Assembly: GCF_001642795.1 (NCBI RefSeq)
Contig: NZ_LKEH01000027.1
Location: 354,325-418,324, forward strand
DNA from: Pseudomonas viridiflava
GTDB lineage: Bacteria; Pseudomonadota; Gammaproteobacteria; Pseudomonadales; Pseudomonadaceae
Direction of reading: 5' to 3'
Length of the DNA: 64,000 nt
How positions within the stretch are numbered: position 1 is the first letter of the stretch; each line of letters begins with the position of its first letter. Positions 45,350 through 54,169 of this stretch are shown here, piece by piece. The notes beneath the pieces are model-generated. The model was not told where the DNA came from. It did not search any database and saw only the letters and a program-made list of their open reading frames with translations. Both the position numbers and the translations under genes were made by a program.

Positions 45350-45659
45350 GGTCAGAGGGTCCGTTCAAGGCTTCAGTGCGTGGGCGTGTTACTGATGTAT
45401 TACACCACCACAGCGCCATGCATAGATGCTTGAAAGTAACCAGCCGCTGGCATGAATCACCGTTTGGCAGGGTTGCCTCGGCAGACTTTGCCGATGAGGC
45501 TCGCTGAGTCGTATTGCGGACACCAGGCTGCCATACATGAATTTGCAAATGTGCTTCCATTGCTGTCGTCTTCGTTTCTCTTATCGAAGATACTGCTGCG
45601 CGATAGCGATGTACTTGAAGAAGCATCTCTCTGACCCTTGAACGGAATCGAACACTGCA
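45350..45659. other. Intergenic region without visible gene
   Basis: This 310-base gap separates the divergent flavin oxidase and secreted-protein genes. I see neither a gene nor a strong promoter in it. Confidence 0.5.
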
Positions 45660-46397
45660 ATGCTCAAACTCGCCGCTGTACCGCTGCTTATCCTTCCCTT
45701 GTTCGCCTTTGCCGACTGCACGGACCACCTGGAAAACTGGGGCAAAGCCCTGCGGCCCGATCTCAAGCTCGACAAGGCGCATGCAGTCTGCAAGGTCAAC
45801 CCGGCCAACGCCAGCCAGACACTGGCAGCCCTGCCGTTTGCGGAGAATGTCGACGAAGATGAGCAAGGCGATTACGGACTCGCCGTCATAGTGGCCGAGA
45901 CCTCAAGCAACAAGATCGTTGCCCAGCACTATCAGGCTGCAGCGATCAGTTCCGATGCCATCCGTTTTGAGGGGTTGACGCTGGACACCGCTCGCTACCA
46001 GCTTGCACCCAAATTACGGGCCTTTGGCGTGAGGGTGAACCACATCGGCTCATCCAGAGTGAACCCGTTCAGCAGCACGGCTCTGAATCTCTATGTACTT
46101 GAGGGTTCGACGCTGCGCCCCGTAATGAATGCGCTGGAAGTCAGCAGCTCCAATGGTGAGTGGGACGGTATGTGCGTCGGCGAATTCAGTCAGACCGAAC
46201 GCACCTTGTCCATCACAGACAAGACCAGTAAGGGTTTTGCCAGCCTTCAGGTCGATGAACAGACTGTTGGCACCCAAGACCGGCTCAACGGTGAGGACTG
46301 CGAAAGTACCGACAGCAAACCCGTTACGTCCAGGACGATTCTGAAATACGATCAGGGTCAATACGCAGTGCCGAGCACAATGTCTCCAGTTCAGTAA
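45660..46397 (+). CDS. Secreted protein of unknown function
   Basis: This 245-residue protein has a short signal peptide (LAAVPLLILPLFAFA, cut before DCTDH). The mature part is mostly beta-strand by pattern and has four cysteines (positions about 20, 44, 172 and 207) that could form two disulfides. I recognise no family or catalytic motif. It converges with the pseudopilin genes; a GC-rich hairpin lies between. Confidence 0.6.
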   Translation: MLKLAAVPLLILPLFAFADCTDHLENWGKALRPDLKLDKAHAVCKVNPANASQTLAALPFAENVDEDEQGDYGLAVIVAETSSNKIVAQHYQAAAISSDAIRFEGLTLDTARYQLAPKLRAFGVRVNHIGSSRVNPFSSTALNLYVLEGSTLRPVMNALEVSSSNGEWDGMCVGEFSQTERTLSITDKTSKGFASLQVDEQTVGTQDRLNGEDCESTDSKPVTSRTILKYDQGQYAVPSTMSPVQ

Positions 46398-46409
46398 GGA
46401 TCGCAAAGC

Positions 46410-46436
46410 CGGGCGCGACGCAGGGACGTCGGCCCG
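46410..46436. terminator. Hairpin between convergent genes
   Basis: CGGGC-g-CGACG pairs with CGTCG-GCCCG around CAGGGA, giving ten pairs with one bulge. It lacks a T-run, so termination is only probable from its place between converging genes. Confidence 0.4.
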
Positions 46437-46476
46437 CAGTGACTTTCGGGGATCAATGCAAACCCATACACATTTC

Positions 46477-47208
46477 TCACTTCCCCCACCGCAACACCTC
46501 ATAAGCCTTCTCCACACCCCGCTCAGGACTCAGCAACACCGTAACCTGCAAACGCGCGGTAGAACCGCCCGGCATTTGCGCCGTGCTGTCGATCACCAGT
46601 ACGTCCCCAACCGTCATGTCGACTGCGCTTTGTACCGGCAAATTCAGGGCCTTGCGCATCAACGGGCTGGCGAATGCAGGGGCGGGACGGTCGTAGCCGC
46701 TCCACAGTGTGATTTCCGGCAGTAATCGGGTGTAGAGCGCCTGGGTCATGCCAGGGAGCTGGCTGAGTTCTTCCAGCAGTTTGAAAGGTGTCTGGCCGTC
46801 GTTACGTTTGGCCACGAGTTCGGTGCCGAGCTGGCTGGCCTGAGCCTGTGTCGCACCGCAGGCCAGCGCCAGGCGGGAAAAATCTTCAGGGTCGGCGTTG
46901 TTCAGGTACAGCTTTCCGCTTTCGCTGTGCAAGCGGATGAAAAGCCTGGCATCGTCGAACATCAGGGGAATTTCTCGTCCATCGGCGATCCATTTCCCGC
47001 GTTGTGCAGGATCATGCAGACCCTGAACCGCCAACTCGACACCCGCCTGCGCTGCCATCAACGCCTGGGCGTGCTGATGAAGCTGCAAGGCCTGACGACT
47101 TTCCAGTTGCACCCAACCTGCCAGCGAGCCCAGCAGCAGGCTCAGGATGGCCAGCACCCACAGCACCAACAGCAATGCCACGCCGTGCTGACGTGAAAAG
47201 CCTTTCAC
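46477..47208 (-). CDS. gspK: Type II secretion minor pseudopilin GspK-like
   Basis: This 243-residue protein starts at GTG 47208 and has the prepilin-type N-terminus: a short basic leader, then GVALLLVLWVLAILSLLLGS. The usual Glu5 of pilins is absent, as is normal for GspK. The rest has YLNNADPEDFSRLALACG and LLEELSQLPGMT, typical of the helical insertion domain. GspK caps the pseudopilus tip with GspI and GspJ. At 243 residues it is shorter than most GspK. It overlaps the gspI-like stop by four bases (GTGA). No other type II secretion gene is in the window. Confidence 0.82.
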   Translation of the reverse strand: MKGFSRQHGVALLLVLWVLAILSLLLGSLAGWVQLESRQALQLHQHAQALMAAQAGVELAVQGLHDPAQRGKWIADGREIPLMFDDARLFIRLHSESGKLYLNNADPEDFSRLALACGATQAQASQLGTELVAKRNDGQTPFKLLEELSQLPGMTQALYTRLLPEITLWSGYDRPAPAFASPLMRKALNLPVQSAVDMTVGDVLVIDSTAQMPGGSTARLQVTVLLSPERGVEKAYEVLRWGK

Positions 47209-47594
47209 AGGTGTGCCTTGTCGGTGGCAGGTTCCAGTTTCAGCGTACTGAAGTGAGCTGCGCGTTGTGCCTGGGTAACGACCAGATCGAGACGGAACAT
47301 GCGCGGCTGGCCCGCATGGGTCGGTTGTCGGGCGACGTTCAGTTGCCATTCGATCCCATCACCCACGCTGCCCTGTTGATGCCTTTGAGTCAGCGGTGCC
47401 GAGGTTTGCTCATCCATCACGCTCATGGCCACATGGGTCAGCCGGTCGCTTTGCGCGACCATCGACAGGGAATGCGCGCTCTGGCCGAACGCGACCAGCA
47501 CTACGGTGCTGCACAGGGCCATGAGTGTCAGCGCCGCGAGCATTTCCAGCATCGTGAAGCCGCTTTCGCGGCTTGCGTGTCCTGCCCGTTCCAT
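47205..47594 (-). CDS. gspI: Type II secretion minor pseudopilin, GspI-like
   Basis: From the ATG at 47594 this gives 129 residues. The prepilin peptidase site and hydrophobic helix are ESGFTMLEMLAALTLMALC, with Glu at mature position 5. The size and the SVMDEQ segment after the helix fit GspI better than the longer GspJ. An earlier GTG at 47612 is possible. It starts 26 bases after the TonB-receptor stop and is coupled to gspK, so it belongs to the TonB operon. Confidence 0.78.
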   Translation of the reverse strand: MERAGHASRESGFTMLEMLAALTLMALCSTVVLVAFGQSAHSLSMVAQSDRLTHVAMSVMDEQTSAPLTQRHQQGSVGDGIEWQLNVARQPTHAGQPRMFRLDLVVTQAQRAAHFSTLKLEPATDKAHL

Positions 47595-47619
47595 GGTGGC
47601 CTGTCGCGGCACGGCAAAG

Positions 47620-49920
47620 CTACAGACGAACCGCCATGGTCACGAACGCACTGCGCGGGTTGCCCACTTGAAGAATCTGCAGGTCGCCCGTCGGATCGCT
47701 CGCGGCACTGGCGTCGGTGTTCAGGGTGGAGATGTAGCGCTTGTCGAACAGGTTCACCACGTTCAGCGACACGGTGGTGTCCTTGACAGCACCCAGCTTG
47801 CCGAAGTCATAGCCCAGGGTCGTGTTGGCCAGCCAGTAGCCCGCGACGCTCGAATCGTTGGTATAGGTGTAATAACGCTTGCTCATGTAGCTGCCTTGCA
47901 GGCCCGCGTTCCATTGCTGCCAGTGCCAGTCCAGGCTGCTGGAATACATCAGCTTGGGCGTATCAACGACCGTTTTGCCTTTGACATGCACCTGGCTGGT
48001 GCCGCTTTGGTAATCGTCATCGTAAGTGCTTCGGTTGTAGGACGCCGAGTTGGACCAGCGCCAGTTTTCGTTCGGCGTCAGGGCAAAGGTCAATTCAAGG
48101 CCCCGACTGGTGACCGAGCCAACGTTGGCAATGCTGTTTTGACAGATCACGATGCCGGTGCAGTTGGCAATTGCTACCAGGCGATTGTCGAATTTGGTGT
48201 TGTAGACCGCAGCCGAGGTCGAGTACAGCAGATTGCTGCGGCGTATACCGACCTCAACGGTCTTTGAGGTTTCCGGTTTGAGGTTTTTGAACCCGCCTGC
48301 CGCGTCGGCAATGACCTGCGTAGTGAAGAACGGACTGTAACCACTGCTGGGGAACGCGGCGACGTTCTCGGAATACGAGGTGAAGACCTCATCCTGATCA
48401 TTGAGTTTGTACGTCGCGCCCAGCTGCGGCAGGAAGCGGTCACGTGCTTCCAGCGAGCCACTGGCGTAACCGCCGCCCTTGCCTTCTGCTGTCGAGGTGG
48501 TGACCGTGTTCTTTGCACCGAACTCCAGCTTCAGGCGGTCATCCAGCAAGGTGTAGCTGTCACGCAGGTAGAACTGCCGTGTCAGGTCGTTGTAATCCTG
48601 GGCAAGAACGGTCGCGACCTGCGGCAGCCCCTTGGTTTTCACGATGTTGTTCTGCGGCGCGGTCCCGGTCGGGTCGAACAGGTAGCGGCCGATGTCGCTC
48701 TTGTTCGACTGAATCCAGAAACCGCCCTGAATCTCGTGCTGGCCGAGGAAATACGTCAGCGACGTCTGAAAGCCTGATCGGTTGATGCCATAGACGGTGC
48801 TGCGAATGGAGTTGGTGGGCACCGTGGTAGTGCCGTCGGTGAATACGAACGGGTAATAGGAGTTGCCTCGGCCCGAGTCATGGTGGTGATAGACCGCAGC
48901 GTCCAGCAGCACATCGTCGCTGAGCGAGAAGTTGCCACTCAAAATGTCCAGTTCATCGTCTCGCAGGCTGCTGCCGTTGTAGGTCGCATCCCCTGCACGA
49001 GTGACACCGCCGGTAAAGATGCCGTTGGCCGCATTCACGGCGCGGGTCCAGTCCGGCGTGTAATAGCTCCAGTTGTAACCCAGACGCCGGATCATGCTGC
49101 TCGACAGGGACGGCAGGCTGGCCTCGTTGTGGGTCGAGGTGCTGTGAAAGAAGCTCAGGTGGTTGCTGCCGAAATCGTAAGTGACCTTGGCGTTCACAGC
49201 ATCCGATTCCTGCGGGTTGTCGTGGCCTTTCCAGGCGTCGGCGTCGTACGTTTCTCCGGAAATATAAGCGGCCAGACCGTTGTATTCGCCGGTGTCGAAC
49301 CGCGCAAACGTCCGTTTGGTTTTGTAGTCGCCAAAGGTCTGGGACAGGCGCGCGCCAAGCTCCTTGTCGGGGTTGGAACTGGTGAAGGCAACCGTACCGC
49401 CCAGATTGCTGTTGGAGGCCGTGCCCAGCGCGCCGATACCGGCGGCCACTTCACTGCTGGCGATGTTTTCCGCAATGATCGCCCGGGTAATGCTCAGGCC
49501 GTTGAAGTTGGCAAAGCTCATGTTGCCCAGCGTGACGCCGTCCAGCGTGTAGCCCAGGTGGTGCATGTCGAATCCGCGCAGACTGATGCGCTGACTGCTC
49601 TCCTCCCGCCCCAACGGGTCTCCGGACTGAAAGCTGACCCCTGCCAGACGCTGCAGGACCTTCATCGGGTTGGTGGCGGCCGAATACGCCTTGATGTCCT
49701 TGTCACTCACCCGCTGCACCTGGCGCGTTTCGCCTTGGCCTATGACGGAAACCGTGCCCAGCGTGGTGTCTGTCGTTGCGGAGACCGGCTCCTCGGTCGA
49801 AGTGGCCGGCGTCGTGGCGTCCTGCGCATACGCCGCCAGACTTAACGTGTGCAACCCGATCAATAGCACCAGGCGTCGGACGGGGAAACGTGACGCTTGC
49901 GTGGTCGATAACGTGATCAT
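47620..49920 (-). CDS. TonB-dependent outer-membrane receptor
   Basis: This 766-residue protein has a signal peptide ending near AAYAQ (residue 33), a short linker that may hold the TonB box (TLGTVSVIG), a plug domain (about 70-175, with SLRGFDMHHLGYTLDGVTLG) and a beta-barrel ending VTMAVRL. It has one close Cys pair in an outer region (ANCTGIVICQNS). It follows exbD by 70 bases and precedes two pseudopilin genes, all on one strand. The dedicated TonB-ExbB-ExbD just upstream almost certainly energises it. The ligand is unknown. Confidence 0.9.
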   Translation of the reverse strand: MITLSTTQASRFPVRRLVLLIGLHTLSLAAYAQDATTPATSTEEPVSATTDTTLGTVSVIGQGETRQVQRVSDKDIKAYSAATNPMKVLQRLAGVSFQSGDPLGREESSQRISLRGFDMHHLGYTLDGVTLGNMSFANFNGLSITRAIIAENIASSEVAAGIGALGTASNSNLGGTVAFTSSNPDKELGARLSQTFGDYKTKRTFARFDTGEYNGLAAYISGETYDADAWKGHDNPQESDAVNAKVTYDFGSNHLSFFHSTSTHNEASLPSLSSSMIRRLGYNWSYYTPDWTRAVNAANGIFTGGVTRAGDATYNGSSLRDDELDILSGNFSLSDDVLLDAAVYHHHDSGRGNSYYPFVFTDGTTTVPTNSIRSTVYGINRSGFQTSLTYFLGQHEIQGGFWIQSNKSDIGRYLFDPTGTAPQNNIVKTKGLPQVATVLAQDYNDLTRQFYLRDSYTLLDDRLKLEFGAKNTVTTSTAEGKGGGYASGSLEARDRFLPQLGATYKLNDQDEVFTSYSENVAAFPSSGYSPFFTTQVIADAAGGFKNLKPETSKTVEVGIRRSNLLYSTSAAVYNTKFDNRLVAIANCTGIVICQNSIANVGSVTSRGLELTFALTPNENWRWSNSASYNRSTYDDDYQSGTSQVHVKGKTVVDTPKLMYSSSLDWHWQQWNAGLQGSYMSKRYYTYTNDSSVAGYWLANTTLGYDFGKLGAVKDTTVSLNVVNLFDKRYISTLNTDASAASDPTGDLQILQVGNPRSAFVTMAVRL

Positions 49921-49953
49921 GAAAGGATTTCCAGGACGTAATGAGTCGACAGG

Positions 49954-49981
49954 TTCTGGCCAGCGTCAAGGCTGGCCGGAA
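49954..49981 (-). promoter_or_regulatory. Hairpin between exbD and the TonB-receptor gene
   Basis: TTCTGGCCAGC pairs with GCTGGCCGGAA (one mismatch) around GTCAAG, inside the 70-base exbD-receptor gap. It may adjust the ratio of receptor to energiser by partial termination or mRNA protection. Confidence 0.4.
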
Positions 49982-49990
49982 TGATTCGGT

Positions 49991-50395
49991 TCAAGGGCTT
50001 TCGGTAATCACCGCCAGCCGTGTGATACCGGAGCGCTGCACATCCGCCAGTACGCGGGCGACTCGTCCGTAGTCGGTTGCCGTATCGGCACGCAGGGTCA
50101 GCGCGACCTCCGGGTCTCGCGTATGCAGGTTCTGCAGGGCATCTGGCAGTTGTTCCTCGACCAGAGGCTCGCCATCGACGAACAGACTGCCGGTCGCGTC
50201 GATACTGATCGCAACCGGCTTGGCGTCATCCAGCGGCGCTGTGGATACGGTTTGTGGCAGATTCAGCGGGATGGCGTTGGTCAACAAGGGCGCGGTGACG
50301 ATGAACACCACCAGCAGCACCAGCATGACGTCGACCATTGGCGTGATGTTGATATCGCTGATCGCGTCGTCGTCATTGCTCGATGAAAAGGCCAT
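49991..50395 (-). CDS. exbD: ExbD-type biopolymer transport protein
   Basis: This 134-residue protein has one membrane helix (MVDVMLVLLVVFIVTAPLL, about 21-40) preceded by DINITP, with the conserved Asp of the proton path in it. A periplasmic domain follows. With ExbB it forms the proton-driven motor for TonB. Its ATG at 50395 lies one base after the exbB stop (TGAcATG), so translation is coupled. Confidence 0.9.
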   Translation of the reverse strand: MAFSSSNDDDAISDINITPMVDVMLVLLVVFIVTAPLLTNAIPLNLPQTVSTAPLDDAKPVAISIDATGSLFVDGEPLVEEQLPDALQNLHTRDPEVALTLRADTATDYGRVARVLADVQRSGITRLAVITESP

Positions 50396-50396
50396 G

Positions 50397-51083
50397 TCAT
50401 GCAACCCCGCTGAGGTTTCGGACGCCGTCACGCTCACCTTTCAATCTGAAAGCATGGCGCTGGGCGCGATTGAGCAGATCAACCGCGAACGCATCCAGAT
50501 CGGCAACCATGAGCTTCACGCGACGACCCAGGAAGTTGTAGGCCAGCACTGCAGGCACAGCGACGGCGATGCCGACACCGGTGGCGATCAGGGCTTCGCC
50601 AATAGGCCCGGCCACGATCGCAATGCTGGCTGACTTGGCGGTACTGATGGCTTGCAGCGCATGAATAATGCCGAACACGGTGCCGAACAGGCCAATGAAC
50701 GGTGCCGTACTGCCGATGGACGCGAGCACGATCATGCCGCTTTCGAGGCTGCGTCGTTCACCGTGAATCTGCTGATGCAGGCTGCGCTCGAGCAGTTCCT
50801 GACGACTCCAGCTGTCGGTCGGTTCGTGGCCGTCCTGACCATTGGAGAGCGCTCGGGTCGTTACCTGCGCAAGGCGCGCCAACTGGCTTTTCTCCGGGCC
50901 GCTGCGCAATGCCGCATCAAAATCCTGTGCTGCCCAGAACGCCTGGGTGTAGTGCTTGTTCTGGCTTTTCGCCCTTCCCTGCTGCCAGGCCTTGAGCAAC
51001 AGCACGGCCCAGGTCGCCAGTGAAAACAGCAACAGAATGCCCATGGAGCTTTGCTGGATCAGGGTTGAATAGTCGATTGTCAT
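50397..51083 (-). CDS. exbB: ExbB/TolQ-type proton channel protein
   Basis: This 228-residue protein has three membrane helices (about 12-32, 128-150 and 163-185). The second and third contain GSTAPFIGLFGTVFGIIHAL and EALIATGVGIAVAVPAVLAYN, the conserved MotA/TolQ/ExbB core. It forms the inner-membrane proton channel with ExbD. It lies 9 bases after tonB and is coupled to exbD. Confidence 0.92.
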   Translation of the reverse strand: MTIDYSTLIQQSSMGILLLFSLATWAVLLLKAWQQGRAKSQNKHYTQAFWAAQDFDAALRSGPEKSQLARLAQVTTRALSNGQDGHEPTDSWSRQELLERSLHQQIHGERRSLESGMIVLASIGSTAPFIGLFGTVFGIIHALQAISTAKSASIAIVAGPIGEALIATGVGIAVAVPAVLAYNFLGRRVKLMVADLDAFAVDLLNRAQRHAFRLKGERDGVRNLSGVA

Positions 51084-51092
51084 AGTGAAGCC

Positions 51093-51908
51093 TCAAGGAG
51101 CGAGAGTGAAGGCAAGCGGAACGTTGACCCAGCCATCGACCGGAGTGTCGCCACGCTTGGCAGGAGTGAATGACCATTGCCGCACCGCCGCTTTTGCCGC
51201 GTCGTCGAGTGCCGGAAAACCGCTGGTCTGCGCCACTTCAACCTGATCCGGATGGCCGCTGGCCAGGACATGCACACGTAACAGGGTCGTGCCCTGCTGA
51301 TGGCGTTTCGCGGCGGCGGGCGGATACACCGGCGGCGGGTTGTTCAGGTAACCGGCGCGGCCAATGGGCGCAGTGGTTCGTGGCTCCGGGCTCGGTGCTG
51401 GCGCCGGGGCTGCCTTTGCAACGGTCTGGGGCGCCGGAGGGGTTGGAGGCGCGACTGGCTTTTCGGCCACTTGCGGCTTGGCCTGTGGCTTGGCAGGCAC
51501 CGGTCGTGTCGCTGGCTTGGGCGTGGGGGCCACAGGTTTGGGTGGCTCTACCGGCGCAGGTGGCGGCGGCGGAGGTGGCGTCGGTTGTGCAACAGGCGGC
51601 GCGGGCTCCGCAGGTGCCGAAGGCACGGGCGGTTTGGGCGCAGAGACCATCTGCATGGCGATCGGCATCGGTTGAGTGATCCGCGGCAACGGCTGCGCAG
51701 GCAGGTTGTGCAACAAGAGAAATCCACCCACATGCGCGCCCAGCGCGATGACGCAGACCAGCGCAATGTGACGTTTGCCGAGCGGTGGCACCGCCACTTC
51801 CGGCAACGGCGCGGCGGGCCTGTCGAATGAGGGTGCTGCAAGGTTCGGTGCCGACGTGTGTTCGCGAAATTGTTGCGGCGGACGTCTGGAGGAAAGTAAC
51901 GCAGGCAT
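51093..51908 (-). CDS. tonB: TonB energy-transducing protein
   Basis: This 271-residue protein has one membrane anchor near residues 48-66 (ALVCVIALGAHVGGFLLLHN) with the SHLS-like histidine, a long proline-rich span (about 90-190, with a PPPPPPP run) and a C-terminal TonB domain (about 195-270: YPPAAAKRHQQGTTLLRVHV, ending PLAFTLAP). It carries proton-motive energy to the outer-membrane receptor. As first gene of the exbB-exbD-receptor operon it looks like a private TonB and not the general one. Confidence 0.92.
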   Translation of the reverse strand: MPALLSSRRPPQQFREHTSAPNLAAPSFDRPAAPLPEVAVPPLGKRHIALVCVIALGAHVGGFLLLHNLPAQPLPRITQPMPIAMQMVSAPKPPVPSAPAEPAPPVAQPTPPPPPPPAPVEPPKPVAPTPKPATRPVPAKPQAKPQVAEKPVAPPTPPAPQTVAKAAPAPAPSPEPRTTAPIGRAGYLNNPPPVYPPAAAKRHQQGTTLLRVHVLASGHPDQVEVAQTSGFPALDDAAKAAVRQWSFTPAKRGDTPVDGWVNVPLAFTLAP

Positions 51909-52459
51909 AACATCACCAGTTCAGTGCGGAATACCGAAAAGCGGGCCGCTTTTTAAAAGTTGGGCGATGCTACTATGGGTTTTATGTAGTTAATGTGACG
52001 GTGCGGAAACTTGCTATTAAGTTTCATCTTGGGTGCATGGTGGCCTGTTAGTATTATTTTTTATGCTGCGCGTCATCTGTTGCCAAGCACAAAAAATGTC
52101 TATGTGTGATGGTTTTATTTTGGTTTTATGACGGATGACGAATGTGCGCCAAGCACGTTTACCTTGTTGATTTGCACGTGAAAAGCTGTGTCTACGGCCA
52201 CGTATTTTGTTCGGGCCTGGCCGACCTGTTGAATTACCAAAGTAAAGGGTACTTTAGTGGTCAGTTTGAAAACAGCGTGGTGTTTCGGCACCCACTATCT
52301 TTTAGCGAATTCATGGTGGCTGCTGGTTCGTCGCTTATAATATCCCGGGATGCGTCATGTGCGTCATTTGTAATCCATTTAAAGAACAGCACTTGCACAG
52401 GCTAGAACCCAGATCGGCATACGTAACATAAGCTTGACCTCCTTCAAGTGAGTATCACA
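51909..52459. other. AT-rich gap upstream of tonB
   Basis: These 551 bases are clearly richer in A and T than the flanks and hold the tonB promoter region. A plus-strand frame of 87 codons at 52142-52405 has no ribosome-binding site or recognisable family and is not called. TTTTTTATGCTGCGCG and several TTTTAT runs are visible. No Fur-box match was recognised. Confidence 0.5.
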
Positions 52460-53617
52460 TCAGTCGGGCAGTGCCGATGGCAGGTTCTGGCCTGTCATCG
52501 CTTCCACATACACGGAGGGTGGTGCGGGAGGTGGTTGCGTGGGTGACGTTAAAGCGCCGGTATCCGGGTCGTAGGAAAATATCTCCTCGACATCGTCGAT
52601 ACTCACCTTGAGTCGCCCTTGCTGCAGGTCATCATCGACCCTGAGAACGTGTCTGAACCCGCCGGAGCAGGTGATGCTGGCTCCGTTCGCGAATCCTGAT
52701 CCTTTGGGTTCCAGGGGTTCGATCGTGCACGTTGCACCGTCGGGACGACTGATCTGCAGCCAGCCCTCCGGCGTGATTCGATGGGTGTAGACCGGCTGAC
52801 CATCCGGGCCCAGGGTAGTGAACGCTACTCCTCGCTCGAAGCGCCTCTCAGGGGCATCGCTGCCCTTCACGCCCACGATGTTGTGCGTCAGCAGACCGTC
52901 AGTGCTGATGTAGTAATGCGCGATTTGCGTTCCGGTATTGCCCGGCCAGCGCAAATGCATGTGGACGTGAGGCGGTGCGTCTTCATGACCGTGCGGCGCA
53001 TTGGTATCGAAGCCCATGATCTGGATCTGACCCAGTCCGTGCTGCTGCACGTAACGGCCCAGATCCAGATCGCGCAGGACTTCTCGCTGCGCGAACTGCA
53101 ATACGTTGGCCGCAGCACGCTGAAGGGAAGGAAACTCGCCCTGGGCGTAAGCTCCGGCGCGGCGTGCAGGATCGGCGTGCTCGAGGCGCAATACCATGCC
53201 GGGCTCGACGATATGGGTCGATACCTGCGCGGCAGTGATTGCGTCTGCCGCCAGTGGTGGAAGTGCAACGATCAGATGCTCGCCGTCGAGCCGGAACCCG
53301 ATGTCGCCCGCCTCCAGAATGACACGGGATATATTCGCAACCGCTCCGTCAAACGCCAGTTCCAGCGTGCGTGATCGAGGCACTTTGAGTGCAATGATGG
53401 TTTCGCGCGGATTGTCGGCATTCCACCAGTCATCAGTGACCGGCTGGCAGGCGACGCAACTGGCCGGCACAAACTGTATACCGGGTTCGTCTGCACGCTT
53501 GACGAATTTCAGGACCACGATAACGCTGGGGTTTTTAATGGGTAAAAACGCAGCCATTGCCATGCCTGAACCCAGCATTGCACTGGTTGCAAGGGCCATC
53601 GTCCAGGACGCCGTCAT
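52460..53617 (-). CDS. Secreted protein with histidine-rich segment, unknown function
   Basis: This 385-residue protein has a signal peptide (cut probably after GMAMA, near residue 22). The mature part has a CVAC pair near residue 55 and a striking His-rich loop, PHGHEDAPPHVHMHLRWP, near the middle, followed by HYYIST. The C-terminal 35 residues are proline-rich. I recognise no family. GGAAG lies 8 bases before the ATG at 53617. It lies upstream of the tonB operon on the same strand, across a 551-base gap. Metal binding is an inference from the histidines. Confidence 0.65.
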   Translation of the reverse strand: MTASWTMALATSAMLGSGMAMAAFLPIKNPSVIVVLKFVKRADEPGIQFVPASCVACQPVTDDWWNADNPRETIIALKVPRSRTLELAFDGAVANISRVILEAGDIGFRLDGEHLIVALPPLAADAITAAQVSTHIVEPGMVLRLEHADPARRAGAYAQGEFPSLQRAAANVLQFAQREVLRDLDLGRYVQQHGLGQIQIMGFDTNAPHGHEDAPPHVHMHLRWPGNTGTQIAHYYISTDGLLTHNIVGVKGSDAPERRFERGVAFTTLGPDGQPVYTHRITPEGWLQISRPDGATCTIEPLEPKGSGFANGASITCSGGFRHVLRVDDDLQQGRLKVSIDDVEEIFSYDPDTGALTSPTQPPPAPPSVYVEAMTGQNLPSALPD

Positions 53618-54169
53618 AAGTGTGACTTCCGTAAAAGTCTCAAAATCATTAGGTGACGTACGTTCATAAGTAAAAATTTCCGCGCGTTTCGGTTGATGAG
53701 TGCAGGTCGGCTGCACACTCCTGCGGCATGACGATGATCAGAAAGTCATTTAAAGGAGCGCTCTAAATGCCGCTGGTTATCTAAGTTATCAGGAGCGGAG
53801 AATCCGCCCTGCTCGCTCGACTTTAAGTAAGTTGAGGGCGCAGTGACCTGCTCGCTGCATCTATTTTTACGGTACGTAGACGATATGACAGATTGAGGAC
53901 GTCATTGCCCGAGCTTTATTGATGTTGCGCTCGGCATAGAGGAAGCGATCATCATTCTATGGCGGCTTGTAAATCCGTTCAGAGTCGCTGACGGATGCAA
54001 TATTTTATTCACGTCTTTTCCGTCAACGCGTGATGTGACATGCCTTACAGCCTGAGTACACCTGTCTGCCGACGCTGAATTCAATCGAATTTACCGGGTT
54101 CACCCATGACTAAAACCTGTGAGTTCTTTTCCGGGAAAGAATGCCAATTACAGGCAGGAGGATGCGTAA
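53618..54169. other. Intergenic region without supported gene
   Basis: These 552 bases separate divergent genes. A minus-strand frame of 60 codons (53902-54084) has no supporting feature. AT-rich stretches near 53990-54030 may be promoter sequence, but no clear -35/-10 pair was found. Confidence 0.5.

Noticed and set aside
48880..49845. Plus-strand frame of 321 codons
   Set aside because: It is antisense to the TonB-receptor plug and early barrel; composition is that of a shadow frame.
52142..52405. Small plus-strand frame of 87 codons in the AT-rich gap
   Set aside because: It has no ribosome-binding site, signal or family; it may be real but cannot be supported.
53902..54084. Small minus-strand frame of 60 codons
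   Set aside because: It has no start signal and no recognisable feature.
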